DNA of 22,806 nucleotides, taken from NCBI GenBank assembly GCA_000695325.1, contig AVPN01000043.1, positions 61,114 through 83,919 on the forward strand, given 5' to 3'. The notes below the pieces were generated by a model that was not told the DNA's origin, searched no databases, and saw only the letters and a list, made by a program, of their open reading frames with translations. Source of the DNA: Pleurobrachia bachei (lineage: Eukaryota; Ctenophora; Tentaculata; Cydippida; Pleurobrachiidae). Below are positions 1-10,147 of the stretch, in pieces. The translations under genes and the position numbers were made by a program. Every line of letters starts with the position of its first letter. The first letter of the stretch is position 1.

Positions 1-16
1 GGGGGGGAGGGAGGGA

Positions 17-184
17 GATGTTAATGCCTTGTTGTATGACCTCTTGTTACATCAGGTGTTTCACATTGTTAAAGGAGGAATGGGGGGAGATGCAGATGGC
101 ACCAGTTTCCATGACACTCCAAAACTGGACTACCCTTATACACCAAACATGGTCAGATTGAGAGAGAGAGGAAGAAAGATTTAA
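17..184 (+). other. candidate internal exon of the unknown plus-strand gene at the left edge
   Basis: An open plus-strand frame runs from the window edge to a TAA at 182-184. It reads like real coding sequence (for example LLYDLLLHQVFHIVKGG, then KLDYPYTPNMVRLRERG). It lies just upstream of the exon starting at 307, so it is probably an earlier exon of the same gene. I could not find a donor here whose phase matches the next exon, which needs two carried-over bases. A donor-like AG/GTGTTG at 200-206 has the right phase but lies in another frame beyond the stop. The true exon end is therefore unresolved. Family not recognised. Confidence 0.35.
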
Positions 185-306
185 CTTGTTGTATATTAAG
201 GTGTTGTAAGGAAACCAACGACCGGCGGTTGTCCCTTACAGAACTGAAAGAATATGCTTTCCTGTGAGTATACAAACTGCACCCAATAACGACTTCTCTC
301 TCTCAG

Positions 307-733
307 GCCAGATGACCGGCCAACGGAAGTACCCTTCAAAGTGCCAACAGATATGGAGCTAATAGACCAAGCGTGGATGTTTCTGCCCCGAACACCTCCC
401 TGTGACAAGCTCCCTGTCATTATAAAGCGGCCCCGTGTCGAAGAGGAGGAAGAGAAACACAACTTGGACATCATGACGTCACACCTCGTGACGTCACTGT
501 CCGGGGCTGCTGCATCAGGGGCCCTCATGACTAATGACGATGGACAAATACTGCGGGCTCTACTAGGGGTCACAACACAAATACCACAGCAGCAGAAGGA
601 TGGGGTTAGTAAGAGTGATGCTCTGGTCGGTCTAGACACTTTTATTGAATTTATGGAGCAACAACCCTCGGTAGCAGGTATCCTAAAGGCTGTACTTCAC
701 GAGTATCGGAGATATGCCGAAAACAACTTGTGA
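307..733 (+). CDS. terminal exon of an unrecognised protein (C-terminal ~141 residues)
   Basis: The exon begins after a pyrimidine-rich acceptor (CTTCTCTCTCTCAG, ending at 306). The first base completes a codon from the previous exon, and the frame stays open to TGA at 731-733. The peptide starts PDDRPTEVPFKVPTDMELID, has an acidic run (EEEEE) about 40 residues in, a Ser/Ala-rich middle, and ends in a likely helical segment (FIEFMEQQPSVAGILKAVLH) before NNL. No signal peptide, membrane segment or catalytic motif is visible, and I do not recognise the family. It is the only plus-strand gene supported here and converges on eIF4B, leaving about 335 bases between the two stops. Both coding sense and the acceptor support it; function is unknown. 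Confidence 0.6.
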
Positions 734-1068
734 CACCAAAACTATAATCAGATATATATAATACAGAGATGGCGTGATCCCCCTCTGATTGTATCAGTAT
801 TTTTACTGTGTCTGTTTGTTTTTAATAACAGGTTATTGGGGAATAGAAATCTGTAAAAAGGCGTGGGTTTGATTTGTGTAAAAACATAAATACCCGCTCA
901 AGAGAGAGAATTGGAAAACACTAATAACCGCAGCCTAAAAGAGCACATGTCCACTCCAGCAGGGGAGATGGATAGTGTTCGTATCCCATTTTATCATCTT
1001 CCTATTATTATCCATGAGCATGTTATGACGTATTCTGAGAGAGAAATATAGTCATCCGCTCTCCGCAT
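734..1068. other. convergent intergenic region / 3' UTRs
   Basis: This 335-base spacer lies between the plus-strand stop at 733 and the eIF4B stop at 1069. It should hold both 3' UTRs. It contains AT-rich stretches and a small perfect inverted repeat (AATAACAGGTTATT, around 825). No gene is visible. From 751 on it belongs to the left copy of the tandem pair and recurs at 2525-2842. Confidence 0.6.
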
Positions 1069-2524
1069 CTAATCCTCATCTTCGTTGAGTACCATGAACT
1101 TATTGGAGTCAGTGATCTGAAATTATATATTGTGTCAGAAATTTTATTCAATTGACCAGATTGTTAAAAATGCTTTTGAAAAGACGAACATCAAACATGA
1201 TTTTATTTTGCCAGATATTTCTAATGCACTCACAATTTCCTGGTCTGTGTTATCAGCAGCCTTGTCAATTGAGATGGGCTGGGGTTTTGGTGTTGTAATG
1301 GGCCCTGTCCCCTGGACTCGGGCACTTCTCCAGCTGGCCGTATCGGCTGGTTTAGCTCCTCCAAACGGATTACTCTGAATGGTGAATTGAGGAGTTACAA
1401 CACACATGACACATACATTGTTGAGCAAGGGGTTACTCAACAACACACATTCAATATTGATCTCTAAACCACGAACTTTAATTTCGTTGTACGTACCACA
1501 ACTTTGGGTTTTTCAGATCCAGCAGGGGCTCGAGCACTCCTTGGTTTTATATTGAGACGGGGTCGCTCTCCCTCCGCTGGTGCAGATGGGGCTGGTGCTA
1601 CATCAGCAGCAGCAGTACCTCCAGTTCTCTCCCAGGGACCTGCATCTGCCTTTGAGGGAGGACCTCTCGGGGGCCTGTCTTCATCATCCCTCCTTCGACC
1701 CCACGGTCTCTGTGGATCCCGGTCTTCACCTCCACCACCACGCCCCCAGGGCCTATCAGAGTCTCTATCTGTGTCACCACCACGTCCCCAAGGCCTCTGT
1801 CTATCCCGATCTCCCCTCTCGCCATCACCGCGGTTCCTGAATATAAGCGGATTGTTAGTTGTTGTTAGTCTCGAAACTAATTTTATGTCTTACATTTGGT
1901 AAGGTTCCTTAGGGTCGTCATTTATCTTAGATCCAAAGTCAGCACGAGAGAAGTTATCAAAAGCATCCTCCCGGGGCGGTCTCTCTCGTCTCTCCCCGCC
2001 GTTGTACTCCCTCGACCCTCTATCATCATGATCATCACGTCGATCATAACGCCTCCTCTCTACAGGGGGCCCGTCATCTTGAGGTCTAACATCTCGCCTC
2101 CAGTCGTCACTAGTTGTATCAACATAGGGCTTCCTCTCTCGATCGTCGCCACCCCTGTCCCCTCTCTCCCATCGATCTGTGAAGGGGAGATTATTAATAA
2201 ATGGGCCCGTGCGCTTTCCAGAGCTTTGACAGTTGTTCATATTGACTACTTATAACGAAGAGTAAACTAATCAAATAATTAAGAAATCCAGTTCATTCTT
2301 ACCTCCACTACTACCGCCACCATCTCTATTTCCCGTGGTAGCGATATCAACCTTTATTGGCCTGTTCCTCACCAATCTCTCATTCATTTTCAAAGCTTCA
2401 ATTAGACCCTCAGCAGTATCGAACTCGACATATCCGAACCCTTTAAAATGCCCATTTTCCTTGTCTTTCATCAGCCTAACTTCCTTGATCTGAAAAAGAG
2501 TGTGAAATATTGTAACATGATAAT
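751..2524. repeat. tandem pair 1, left copy (eIF4B exons 3-7 and 3' flank)
   Basis: This segment matches 2525-4364. By eye the first ~615 bases (751-1365) are identical to 2525-3139 at an offset of 1774. After that SNPs appear, and the intron at 1375-1496 is largely unalignable with its partner (122 versus 175 bases). From 1894 on the offset is 1840. The junction at about 2524 joins intron 2 sequence (GTAACATGATAATG) directly to the AT-rich start of the next copy. Confidence 0.9.
1069..2489 (-). pseudogene. EIF4B: second copy of eIF4B exons 3-7 (haplotype or tandem duplicate, no exons 1-2 of its own)
   Basis: Five exons with proper splice sites lie at 2489-2303, 2245-1894, 1836-1497, 1374-1234 and 1116-1069. 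The phases join cleanly (0, 1, 2, 0, 0). They encode the second half of the RRM, the Arg/Asp/Gly-rich region, the conserved RPRLNIKPRSA box, the SNPFGGAKPADTA box and the end KFMVLNEDED. The reading frame is undamaged; relative to the partner copy, exon 5 carries one extra Ala codon. There is no copy of exons 1-2 between this set and the partner, so it could be expressed only by splicing from the shared exon 2 over the nearer set. I label it pseudogene only because it lacks a start. If it is an unmerged haplotype, it is simply the other allele. Confidence 0.8.
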
Positions 2525-4364
2525 GATATATATAATACAGAGATGGCGTGATCCCCCTCTGATTGTATCAGTATTTTTACTGTGTCTGTTTGTTTTTAAT
2601 AACAGGTTATTGGGGAATAGAAATCTGTAAAAAGGCGTGGGTTTGATTTGTGTAAAAACATAAATACCCGCTCAAGAGAGAGAATTGGAAAACACTAATA
2701 ACCGCAGCCTAAAAGAGCACATGTCCACTCCAGCAGGGGAGATGGATAGTGTTCGTATCCCATTTTATCATCTTCCTATTATTATCCATGAGCATGTTAT
2801 GACGTATTCTGAGAGAGAAATATAGTCATCCGCTCTCCGCATCTAATCCTCATCTTCGTTGAGTACCATGAACTTATTGGAGTCAGTGATCTGAAATTAT
2901 ATATTGTGTCAGAAATTTTATTCAATTGACCAGATTGTTAAAAATGCTTTTGAAAAGACGAACATCAAACATGATTTTATTTTGCCAGATATTTCTAATG
3001 CACTCACAATTTCCTGGTCTGTGTTATCAGCAGCCTTGTCAATTGAGATGGGCTGGGGTTTTGGTGTTGTAATGGGCCCTGTCCCCTGGACTCGGGCACT
3101 TCTCCAGCTGGCCGTATCGGCTGGTTTAGCTCCTCCAAATGGATTACTCTGAAAGGTGAATTGAGGAGTTACAACACACATATACAGGTTTCTTAACTTC
3201 AACATCCAAAATTTTGTATCTATGTTGTACGTTGCCTAGCTAGACTCTGTTTCGCACGCCTCACCCGCGAAACACACATGTACAAATTACTAATGTAAAG
3301 GAGGGTTAGAACATTGAACGTACCACAACTTTAGGTTTGTCCGATCCAGCAGGGGCTCGGGCACTCCTTGGTTTTATATTGAGACGGGGTCGCTCTCCCT
3401 CCGCTGGTGCAGATGGAGCGGGGGCTACATCAGCAGCAGTACCTCCAGTTCTCTCCCAGGGACCTGCATCTGCCTTTGAGGGAGGACCTCTCGGGGGCCT
3501 GTCTTCATCATCCCTCCTTCGACCCCACGGTCTCTGTGGATCCCGGTCTTCACCTCCACCACCACGCCCCCAGGGCCTATCAGAGTCTCTATCTGTGTCA
3601 CCACCACGTCCCCAAGGCCTCTGTCTATCCCGATCTCCCCTCTCGCCATCACCGCGGTTCCTGAATATAAGCGGATTGTTAGTTGTTGTTGAAACAAATA
3701 CAAGTCAGTCTCGAAACTAGTTTTATATCTTACATTTGGTAAGGTTCCTTAGGTTCATCATTTATCTTAGATCCAAAGTCAGCACGGGAGAAGTTATCAA
3801 AAGCATCCTCCCGGGGCGGTCTCTCTCGTCTCTCCCCGCCGTTGTACTCCCTCGACCCTCTATCATCATGATCATCACGTCGATCATAACGCCTCCTCTC
3901 TACAGGGGCCCCGTCATCTTGAGGTCTAACATCTCGCCTCCAGTCGTCACTAGTTGTATCAACATAGGGCTTCCTCTCTCGATCGTCGCCACCCCTGTCC
4001 CCTCTCTCCCATCGATCTGTGAAGGGGAGATTATTAATAAATGGGCCCGTGCGCTTTCCAGAGCTTTGACAGTTGTTCATATTGACTACTTATAACGAAG
4101 AGTAAACTAATCAAATAATTAAGAAATCCAGTTCATTCTTACCTCCACTACTACCGCCACCATCTCTATTTCCCGTGGTAGCGATATCAACCTTTATTGG
4201 CCTGTTCCTCACCAATCTCTCATTCATTTTCAAAGCTTCAATTAGACCCTCAGCAGTATCGAACTCGACATATCCGAACCCTTTAAAATGCCCATTTTCC
4301 TTGTCTTTCATCAGCCTAACTTCCTTGATCTGAAAAAGAGTGTGAAATATTGTAACATGATAAT
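2525..4364. repeat. tandem pair 1, right copy (eIF4B exons 3-7 and 3' flank)
   Basis: This is the second copy of the segment at 751-2524. It ends where the sequence becomes unique (TAATGTAACACGTGACG, about 4360-4378) inside eIF4B intron 2. It is contiguous with the single-copy exons 1 and 2, so it is the copy that gives an intact eIF4B gene in this assembly. Confidence 0.9.
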
Positions 4365-5081
4365 GTAACACGTGACGTAATATCGCCACACCAGGGAAGT
4401 GTCACAACCAGTCGAGTGTGTGTGGATATATTGCAGCAGTGTAGAATTGCGCGTGTAGCGAGTGCTGAAACGTTGCACTTTATAAGCTGCGCGCGTATCG
4501 CCCCCTCCTGAACACGCGCCCTGGTGGTGTACACGACAACATGATATTGTACACATAATACATCACGTGCATCAATTAAAGTGGGTTACGTCATTGTGGT
4601 ATTATACAACCCCCCACATACCGGAATTCCCTTGAAGAGTTGCTGGACATCATCGTCCTCACTATCGAATGGCAAGTTGCCAACAAATGCCGTGAAGGGC
4701 GGGTATCGGGGAACCTTACTCGGATCAAAACTACCCTCCCGCTGGGCTCGGGGTGCACTTGGCAGGGCACTGAGGTCTATATCATCTTCTTGATAAGACT
4801 CATTTGCGACTGAAATAGGGGGATTTAGAACACGCGGTAAATGGCAATTCACAAGCCACGTTGAGAACATTAGGGGACATTAGAGATATGGTTTGGTAAC
4901 AAAATTACCAAAGCAAATGTTGCGAAACAATCAATTGTATAACGTGGTCTCTACCTGGGATACTAAGATCAGTTGAACACTCATCAATACGGGGTGGTGC
5001 GGCTACAGGGGTTATAGGGGCATCACCAAGAAATTCTGAAAGGTGAACTTTCTTAAAACCGCCTCCTTTGCGTTTAACCAT
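2843..5081 (-). CDS. EIF4B: eukaryotic translation initiation factor 4B (eIF4B)
   Basis: eIF4B stimulates the eIF4A helicase and ribosome recruitment during cap-dependent initiation in the cytoplasm. Seven exons were built from GT-AG sites with matching phase: 5081-4955, 4809-4622, 4329-4143, 4085-3734, 3660-3324, 3148-3008 and 2890-2843, giving about 459 residues. The start MVKRKGGGFKKVHLSEFLGD resembles the basic eIF4B N-terminus. Next come LSALPSAPRAQRE and a single RRM spanning exons 2-3 (RNP2-like AFVGNLPF, RNP1-like KGFGYVEF). A long Arg/Asp/Gly-rich region follows, with three PWGR repeats, then RPRLNIKPRSA and FGGAKPADTA, both characteristic of eIF4B, and the end KFMVLNEDED. Human eIF4B is longer (~611 residues), mostly in the low-complexity region. 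The related eIF4H lacks the RPRLNIKPRS and FGGAKP boxes. Confidence 0.9.
4330..4621 (-). other. eIF4B intron 2
   Basis: This 292-base intron has donor GTATGTGGGG and acceptor TTTTTCAG. Its exon-3 end belongs to the duplicated segment and the rest is unique. It carries two CACGTG hexamers (about 4369 and 4564) and CpG-rich GCGCGC stretches. I see no gene in it. Confidence 0.7.
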
Positions 5082-5398
5082 GTATAATTCTCTCTAGAAC
5101 AAATACTGGGGTTTAGGGGGTGGAGAAGGAAGTTAGAGAGAGCCGAGAGGAGAGAGTGTTACTGATTAGGGGGAAGTTAGAGAGGATGTATGGGGCGGGG
5201 TTAGAGGGGGTGATAGAGAAAGGAAATAGAGACAAACGGATAGTGTGTAAATGTGTGATTAGAAGAGATTAGTACAGAAAATAAACAACAAATAAAACAT
5301 CAATAAAACTCCAGTCCTTCACACACTAGCTGGAACCAGCTCTCTTTCAATTCTTTTCACATGTCGGGTCTATATCTCCCAGCTCTAACATAATGTGT
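5082..5398 (-). promoter_or_regulatory. eIF4B upstream region / KANSL3 3' UTR spacer
   Basis: This 317-base spacer separates the KANSL3 stop (5399) from the eIF4B ATG (5081) on the same strand, so it must hold the KANSL3 3' end and the eIF4B promoter. Read on the minus strand, the part next to eIF4B (about 5095-5160) is strongly pyrimidine-rich (CTCTCTCGGCTCTCTC, CTTCCTTCTCCACCCCC). That would suit a 5' TOP leader, which vertebrate eIF4B mRNA has, but the transcription start is not visible. No TATA box is evident. Confidence 0.4.
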
Positions 5399-6105
5399 TC
5401 AGTTCCACCTGCTGAATCCCACACTACTCTGATAGATAGAGGGTGTTCCCTTGGCCAGATTGGGACTATACCCCGAGGTATAGGTGGGTGAGGCACCCCT
5501 ACTTCCAGGGAACATCATATACCCGTCCTGGGCAGCTGTACCCCCTCCCCTCAACTTGCTGAGATGGTATGTCTTCATGTAACTCTCTGCCGTACTGGAG
5601 CTCTTGAATTTACCGTAACTAGGGGGGGGAAATTAGTTACTTAGTTGGGAGAGGGATGAATTGACAGTAGTCACATGCTAGAGCTACTATACAAGTTATA
5701 ACGGTACATTGTAACAACAGTTCTCGACCTCTGCTATCATTTGAACCACCGTGTTACCTGGTATAAGGTTTAGACTCGTATGGACCGGGTTGTGGAGACT
5801 GGGAGGGAGATGTTTCAGGGGTTTTGAACCGTTCCTCCAACTGAGAGTCAATTAGTTTACTTCTCTCCGGCAGAAGACTCCCCAGAGATTCCACATCATT
5901 CCTCTCACTGTCACTCACACTGTAGTCGAAGGGGCTATCCGATTTTCGAACCTGAACAAAAGGAGGCAAAAATATGAAAGAATTGTAACTTGATACATTC
6001 GTTTCACAGATAAAAAAGAGAAAAAGTTAGTTTACCTTAATCTTCCTCTTCTTCTTTTCTTTCTTGATAGGCTCCTGTTTATTCTTTTCCAGTGATGTCC
6101 TCTTA
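5399..6105 (-). pseudogene. KANSL3: extra copy of the KANSL3 3' end (partial exon 5, exons 6-7)
   Basis: Exon pieces at 6105-6036 (truncated 5' side), 5951-5758 and 5618-5399 match the functional exons at an offset of 1126, and the encoded peptide is unchanged. The upstream side is cut by the junction, so the piece has no start. It is a fragment, or the other haplotype's 3' end. Confidence 0.85.
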
Positions 6106-6207
6106 CTCATCAATACGGGGTGGTGCGGCTACAGGGGTTATAGGGGCATCACCAAGAAATTCTGAAAGGTGAACTTTCTTAAAACCGCCTCCTTTGCGTT
6201 TAACCAT
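6106..6207 (-). pseudogene. EIF4B: truncated copy of eIF4B exon 1
   Basis: The eIF4B ATG recurs at 6207 and the frame is identical through APPRIDE. It then hits TAA immediately at the duplication junction, where KANSL3 exon 5 sequence begins. The result is a 34-codon remnant without a splice donor. It could not splice to exon 2 in this arrangement. Confidence 0.88.
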
Positions 6208-7231
6208 GTATAATTCTCTCTAGAACAAATACTGGGGGTTAGGGGGTGGAGAAGGAAGTTAGAGAGAGCCGAGAGGAGAGAGTGTTACTGATTAGGGGGA
6301 AGTTAGAGAGGATGTATGGGGCGGGGTTAGAGGGGGTGATAGAGAAAGGAAATAGAGACAAATGGATAGTGGGTAAATGTGTGATTAGAAGAGATTAGTA
6401 CAGAAAATTAACAACAAATAAAACATCAATAAAACTCCAGTCCTTCACACACTAGCTGGAACCAGCTCTCTTTCAATTCTTTTCACATGTCGGGTCTATA
6501 TCTCCCAGCTCTAACATAATGTGTTCAGTTCCACCTGCTGAATCCCACACTACTCTGATAGATAGAGGGTGTTCCCTTGGCCAGATTGGGACTATACCCC
6601 GAGGTATAGGTGGGTGAGGCACCCCTACTTCCAGGGAACATCATATACCCGTCCTGGGCAGCTGTACCCCCTCCCCTCAACTTGCTGAGATGGTATGTCT
6701 TCATGTAACTCTCTGCCGTACTGGAGCTCTTGAATTTACCGTAACTAGGGGGGGGAAATTAGTTACTTAGTTGGGAGAGGGATGAATTGACAGTAGTCAC
6801 ATGCTAGAGCTACTATACAAGTTATAACGGTACATTGTAACAACAGTTCTCGACCTCTGCTATCATTTGAACCACCGTGTTACCTGGTATAAGGTTTAGA
6901 CTCGTATGGACCGGGTTGTGGAGACTGGGAGGGAGATGTTTCAGGGGTTTTGAACCGTTCCTCCAACTGAGAGTCAATTAGTTTACTTCTCTCCGGCAGA
7001 AGACTCCCCAGAGATTCCACATCATTCCTCTCACTGTCACTCACACTGTAGTCGAAGGGGCTATCCGATTTTCGAACCTGAACAAAAGGAGGCAAAAATA
7101 TGAAAGAATTGTAACTTGATACATTCGTTTCACAGATAAAAAAGAGAAAAAGTTAGTTTACCTTAATCTTCCTCTTCTTCTTTTCTTTCTTGATAGGCTC
7201 CTGTTTATTCTTTTCCAGTGATGTCCTCTTG
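6106..7231. repeat. tandem pair 2, right copy
   Basis: This is the second copy of 4980-6105. It is continuous on its right with the unique part of KANSL3 exon 5, so it supplies the intact KANSL3 3' end. Confidence 0.92.
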
Positions 7232-9288
7232 GTAGGTTTCCTTTTTAAAATATGATCCTCTGAGATAATTTGAGGGTACATCTTCCTAACTGAAAGTGCT
7301 GTCGCCTCGATCTTCCTCTTTCGGTGTCGTGCTATCTCCTGTTCTTCAAATTCCTGTAGCTCCTCTCGTGTGGGAGGCGAGTAACCTGTCATGGCATGGG
7401 GAGGGGGTTATGATATATAGGAAGTTAAAAGTTAAAACAATATGCTGCACCCCCCCCCCAGATATGATAGCTACGTGGTCTCTTACCGGAAATTGAGATG
7501 AGGAAGTTTCCAATTTCATCCAAAACAATTTGATCCAACATGGATTGTGTCAGGCCGTACTCCACCTGTTTTGACATTGGCACACACAAATTATCATCAG
7601 CTCCCTCGATAAAAACAAGCCTCTTATCTCCTGGTATGTTCCCTATTAGGGCCTCTACATCTGCTGGTTTAGAGTGCCTCGTAGCAGTACCAACTACAAA
7701 CAACACAGGGCACTTTATATCAGATATCACAGCTTTGAGAGGTCTGTGTTTCTTGTTGAGTGGTAGACCCACACAGATCACTCCTCGTAGTGATTCAGCG
7801 CTGGCAACGTGGAGGAGGGTGAGGGATCCAATACCCCAACCAATGGCAAATACGTTCCTATTATCGTGTTTAGAAACAGCAGTAGACACTGCCATGTGTA
7901 CAATTACACACGTTTCTTTAGTAGGGGGGGGGGGCAGCAGGTGGTTTATCAATTAGAGAAATGCGATTAAAAAGTTAAAGTTTCTACTCTTCCGTTGCTC
8001 CGCCGAACTCTCAATTCTCAAAGCTACGCAACTCTGACAAGAGTGTTTCTTACTTTTAACAAGAGTGTTTGTGTAGTGTGCGGCTGTTTTGATCTTATCA
8101 ATAGGTTGTGTGATGTTCAGAGTCCGTATCTTGGCCATTTGTTTGATGTTTGAAAGTCGAGAGAATAGGGCACTGTCAGCAATGTCTCCATCAAGGTAGT
8201 GTGGTACTATCAACATCAGAGGGTTGCCTGCGAGGAGGAGAGGAATATTAAAGGAGGAGCAGAGGGGAATATTGGTGTGTAAACCACGTGATGTGTAAAG
8301 GTATCAGTTTCTCTGGCATCGGGCCCAAATCACCATACAAAGAGAATAAAGTTTGGGGGTGAAGTTGGAAGGAGGTTTATCTATCTTCTAACTTCCAGCT
8401 ACATATTCTCCCACTAACCTGCGACCCGGGTAGGTTTAACAGTAGCCAGGTGCATGATCGGATTACTAGTTCTCCTCAGAAAGGACAAGATAGTTTCACA
8501 GGAGGTGAGAGCAGACCGGGCCGGGTTATTAATCTTGTGTCCCTCTAACAGCCTCGTAACAAGTGCAGGAACAGAGTTATCCAAATGTTGTAACATATCA
8601 ATATAGATAGCTAGCAACCTCAGACTCAGTGCACTAAATAATGTGTTGTGGAGCCAGGTACTCAACTCTCGATCCCACTTTATTATAGCAAATGTCTTTC
8701 TGAGCTGTCGAGCCGCGTGTGCTGTATAGATGTTCCGCATCACACTTTCATTGCTATGTCCCACGGAGCTGAGTCGAGCTAGCCGGGCAGTATCGATTAT
8801 CTTCATGATCCGGCCGAAGAGGGCGTGTTGCTCAGGGTTCCAGGTGACACGAGACATCCAGTCTTCGTGTTCCTCGCTTAACTTGCTGGAACAGTGGGTC
8901 AGCAGGAACCGTTCTGTCTCGTTTATCAGGTGGGCGTTCCGGGGCATGTCAAACGGGGGTGCGATCTGGAGGGAAGAGGAGTAGTTATATTCATGAGCGA
9001 CTCCCAGGGCCAGCTAACAGAGCTGAGTATCGTTCGTAATATGCAGCAGTAGTATAAATGCCTTTATTCATGACTTCTACTCACATGTGTGACACCCCCA
9101 GACACGTCAATATCGTCCTCAGTTTCAGGGGGATCCTCCAGTTTCAGAATAGTCCGGGGCTGCTGGGTGTGGATCTTGTTATGGTGAACTAGCGACTGGA
9201 AGGGTCGGGAGTAACAGTGATCCAGGAGGGCTATGTCCCCCCTGACAAACTTCTGGCCATAGTAGTAGCCAAGGGGAACCCCTGACAT
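6525..9288 (-). CDS. KANSL3: KAT8 regulatory NSL complex subunit 3 (KANSL3 / NSL3-like)
   Basis: KANSL3 is a scaffold subunit of the nuclear NSL complex, which carries the MOF (KAT8) histone H4 acetyltransferase. Seven exons fit by phase: 9288-9085, 8965-8419, 8227-8054, 7888-7487, 7385-7162, 7077-6884 and 6744-6525, giving ~654 residues. Exon 2 encodes the helical N-terminal region (HAARQLRKTFAIIKWDRELS). Exons 3-4 encode an alpha/beta-hydrolase-like fold with FAIGWGIGSL near residue 323, CPVLFVVG, and GADDNL near 404 followed by YGLTQSMLDQIVLDEIGNFL, which closely resembles vertebrate KANSL3. The usual GxSxG nucleophile elbow reads GWGIG, so the serine is absent and the fold is probably non-catalytic. 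The tail is Lys/Arg-rich (KKEKKKRKIK, a likely nuclear signal) and then Ser/Pro-rich. The exon 4 acceptor (7888) is the least certain boundary. Human KANSL3 is longer. Confidence 0.85.
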
Positions 9289-9825
9289 CGTACCGCGGTG
9301 ATTCAGTGTGCAGTTCTATAGAGGGAGGGGGAGGGAGTTAGGAAGTGGGGAGGGAGCCGGGAGGGAATCAGTTGGAGAAAACACAAGGGGGAGGGATTTG
9401 TCTGGGGCATCGAGGAGTGATGTTTCTAAGGGAGGTAAGTCTAAGGGGAACAGATTAAAACTAGATAGTTTGATAATTCAGAACAAAGTGTTTCTAACCA
9501 AGAAAAAAAGCAGTAGTTTAACAAAATTCATACTCATCAAACAAAATACACATAGCACACACACTGGTTCCACCGTGTTGCTGCAGCTCATGCACAAATC
9601 AAATAGCTTAGCCCCGCCCCCCGGCCATTATGATGACACGTGTTTAAATATATGACACGTGATTGTTATTGTTAGCAGTACAGGGTGTCACCCCAAAACA
9701 CGTGACACATATATCAGTGGTACATAGCGCCCTGTTTATACATTCCATTTCCTCTCTGTACAAGTTATATATTCTCGTGCATAGCATGCGTATCTGGATC
9801 TGATCACAACAGTGATACCTGCCCT
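9289..9825 (-). promoter_or_regulatory. KANSL3 upstream region / UNC50 3' flank
   Basis: This 537-base spacer separates the KANSL3 ATG (9288) from the UNC50 stop (9826). Next to KANSL3 is a purine-rich tract on the plus strand (GGGAGGGGGAGGGAG, about 9322-9370), i.e. a pyrimidine-rich leader on the coding strand. Further up are three CACGTG E-box hexamers (about 9638, 9656 and 9700) in AT-rich sequence, two of them inside TGACACGTG. The E-boxes recur in the other copy near 13014-13075, so they are conserved between copies. Binding by bHLH-zip factors is inference. Confidence 0.4.
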
Positions 9826-10147
9826 TTACTCGCCTATACGGTACCGGTAAAAGTTAATCAAATGTTTCCCCCAATTATGATTGAGACACACTGAGAAGAG
9901 GAAGATAACGAACAGAGCAGCGATCAGGTACAGGATTTTCTCAGCACCCTGTACGAAGGGTAGGGCTGCATAACCCAGGAAGGTAATGTAGATGTAAGAG
10001 GCGATGGCCAGCACCCACAGGGAGTTACCCATAAAGGAGCTCCACATACCATTACCATCGATAAAGATGTGCCAGCAGAGCGGCTGAATGACATGCATGA
10101 TCACCAAGACGGGGAAGAAAGCATTGCAGTGGACATCAAAAGAGTAT
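9826..10147 (-). CDS. UNC50: UNC50 homologue, C-terminal 106 residues (cut by assembly gap)
   Basis: The frame runs from the gap edge (10147, at YSFDVHCNAFF) to TAA at 9826-9828. It covers the last three predicted membrane segments and the cytosolic end RYRIGE. The peptide is identical to the complete copy at 13210-13968 over the shared stretch as read. The N-terminal half would lie in the N-run. It is most simply the other haplotype of the same gene. Confidence 0.88.

Larger units (their letters stand above)
4980..6105. repeat. tandem pair 2, left copy (KANSL3 last exons + eIF4B first exon)
   Basis: This 1126-base unit repeats at 6106-7231 with only a handful of differences that I can see (for example ACAAACGG/ACAAATGG). 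It covers part of KANSL3 exon 5, exons 6 and 7, the spacer and most of eIF4B exon 1. The junction at 6105/6106 joins KANSL3 exon 5 to the interior of eIF4B exon 1, with no obvious microhomology. Confidence 0.92.
7889..10147. repeat. tandem pair 3, left copy (KANSL3 5' exons + UNC50 3' half)
   Basis: From about 7905 to the edge of the N-run this segment aligns with 11090-13531. Exons are almost identical, while introns and the spacer differ by SNPs and indels. It breaks off inside UNC50 at the assembly gap. Confidence 0.88.

Noticed and set aside
1504-1902. Plus-strand Pro/Ser/Arg-rich open frame (and its twin at 3337-3720)
   Set aside because: It is antisense to eIF4B exon 5; the minus-strand reading has splice sites and the conserved RPRLNIKPRSA box.
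7430-7455. Poly-C/poly-G tracts (also 7923-7933 and 11080-11087) as regulatory G-quadruplexes
   Set aside because: Single homopolymer runs in introns, variable between copies and prone to sequencing error; not enough to claim a structure.
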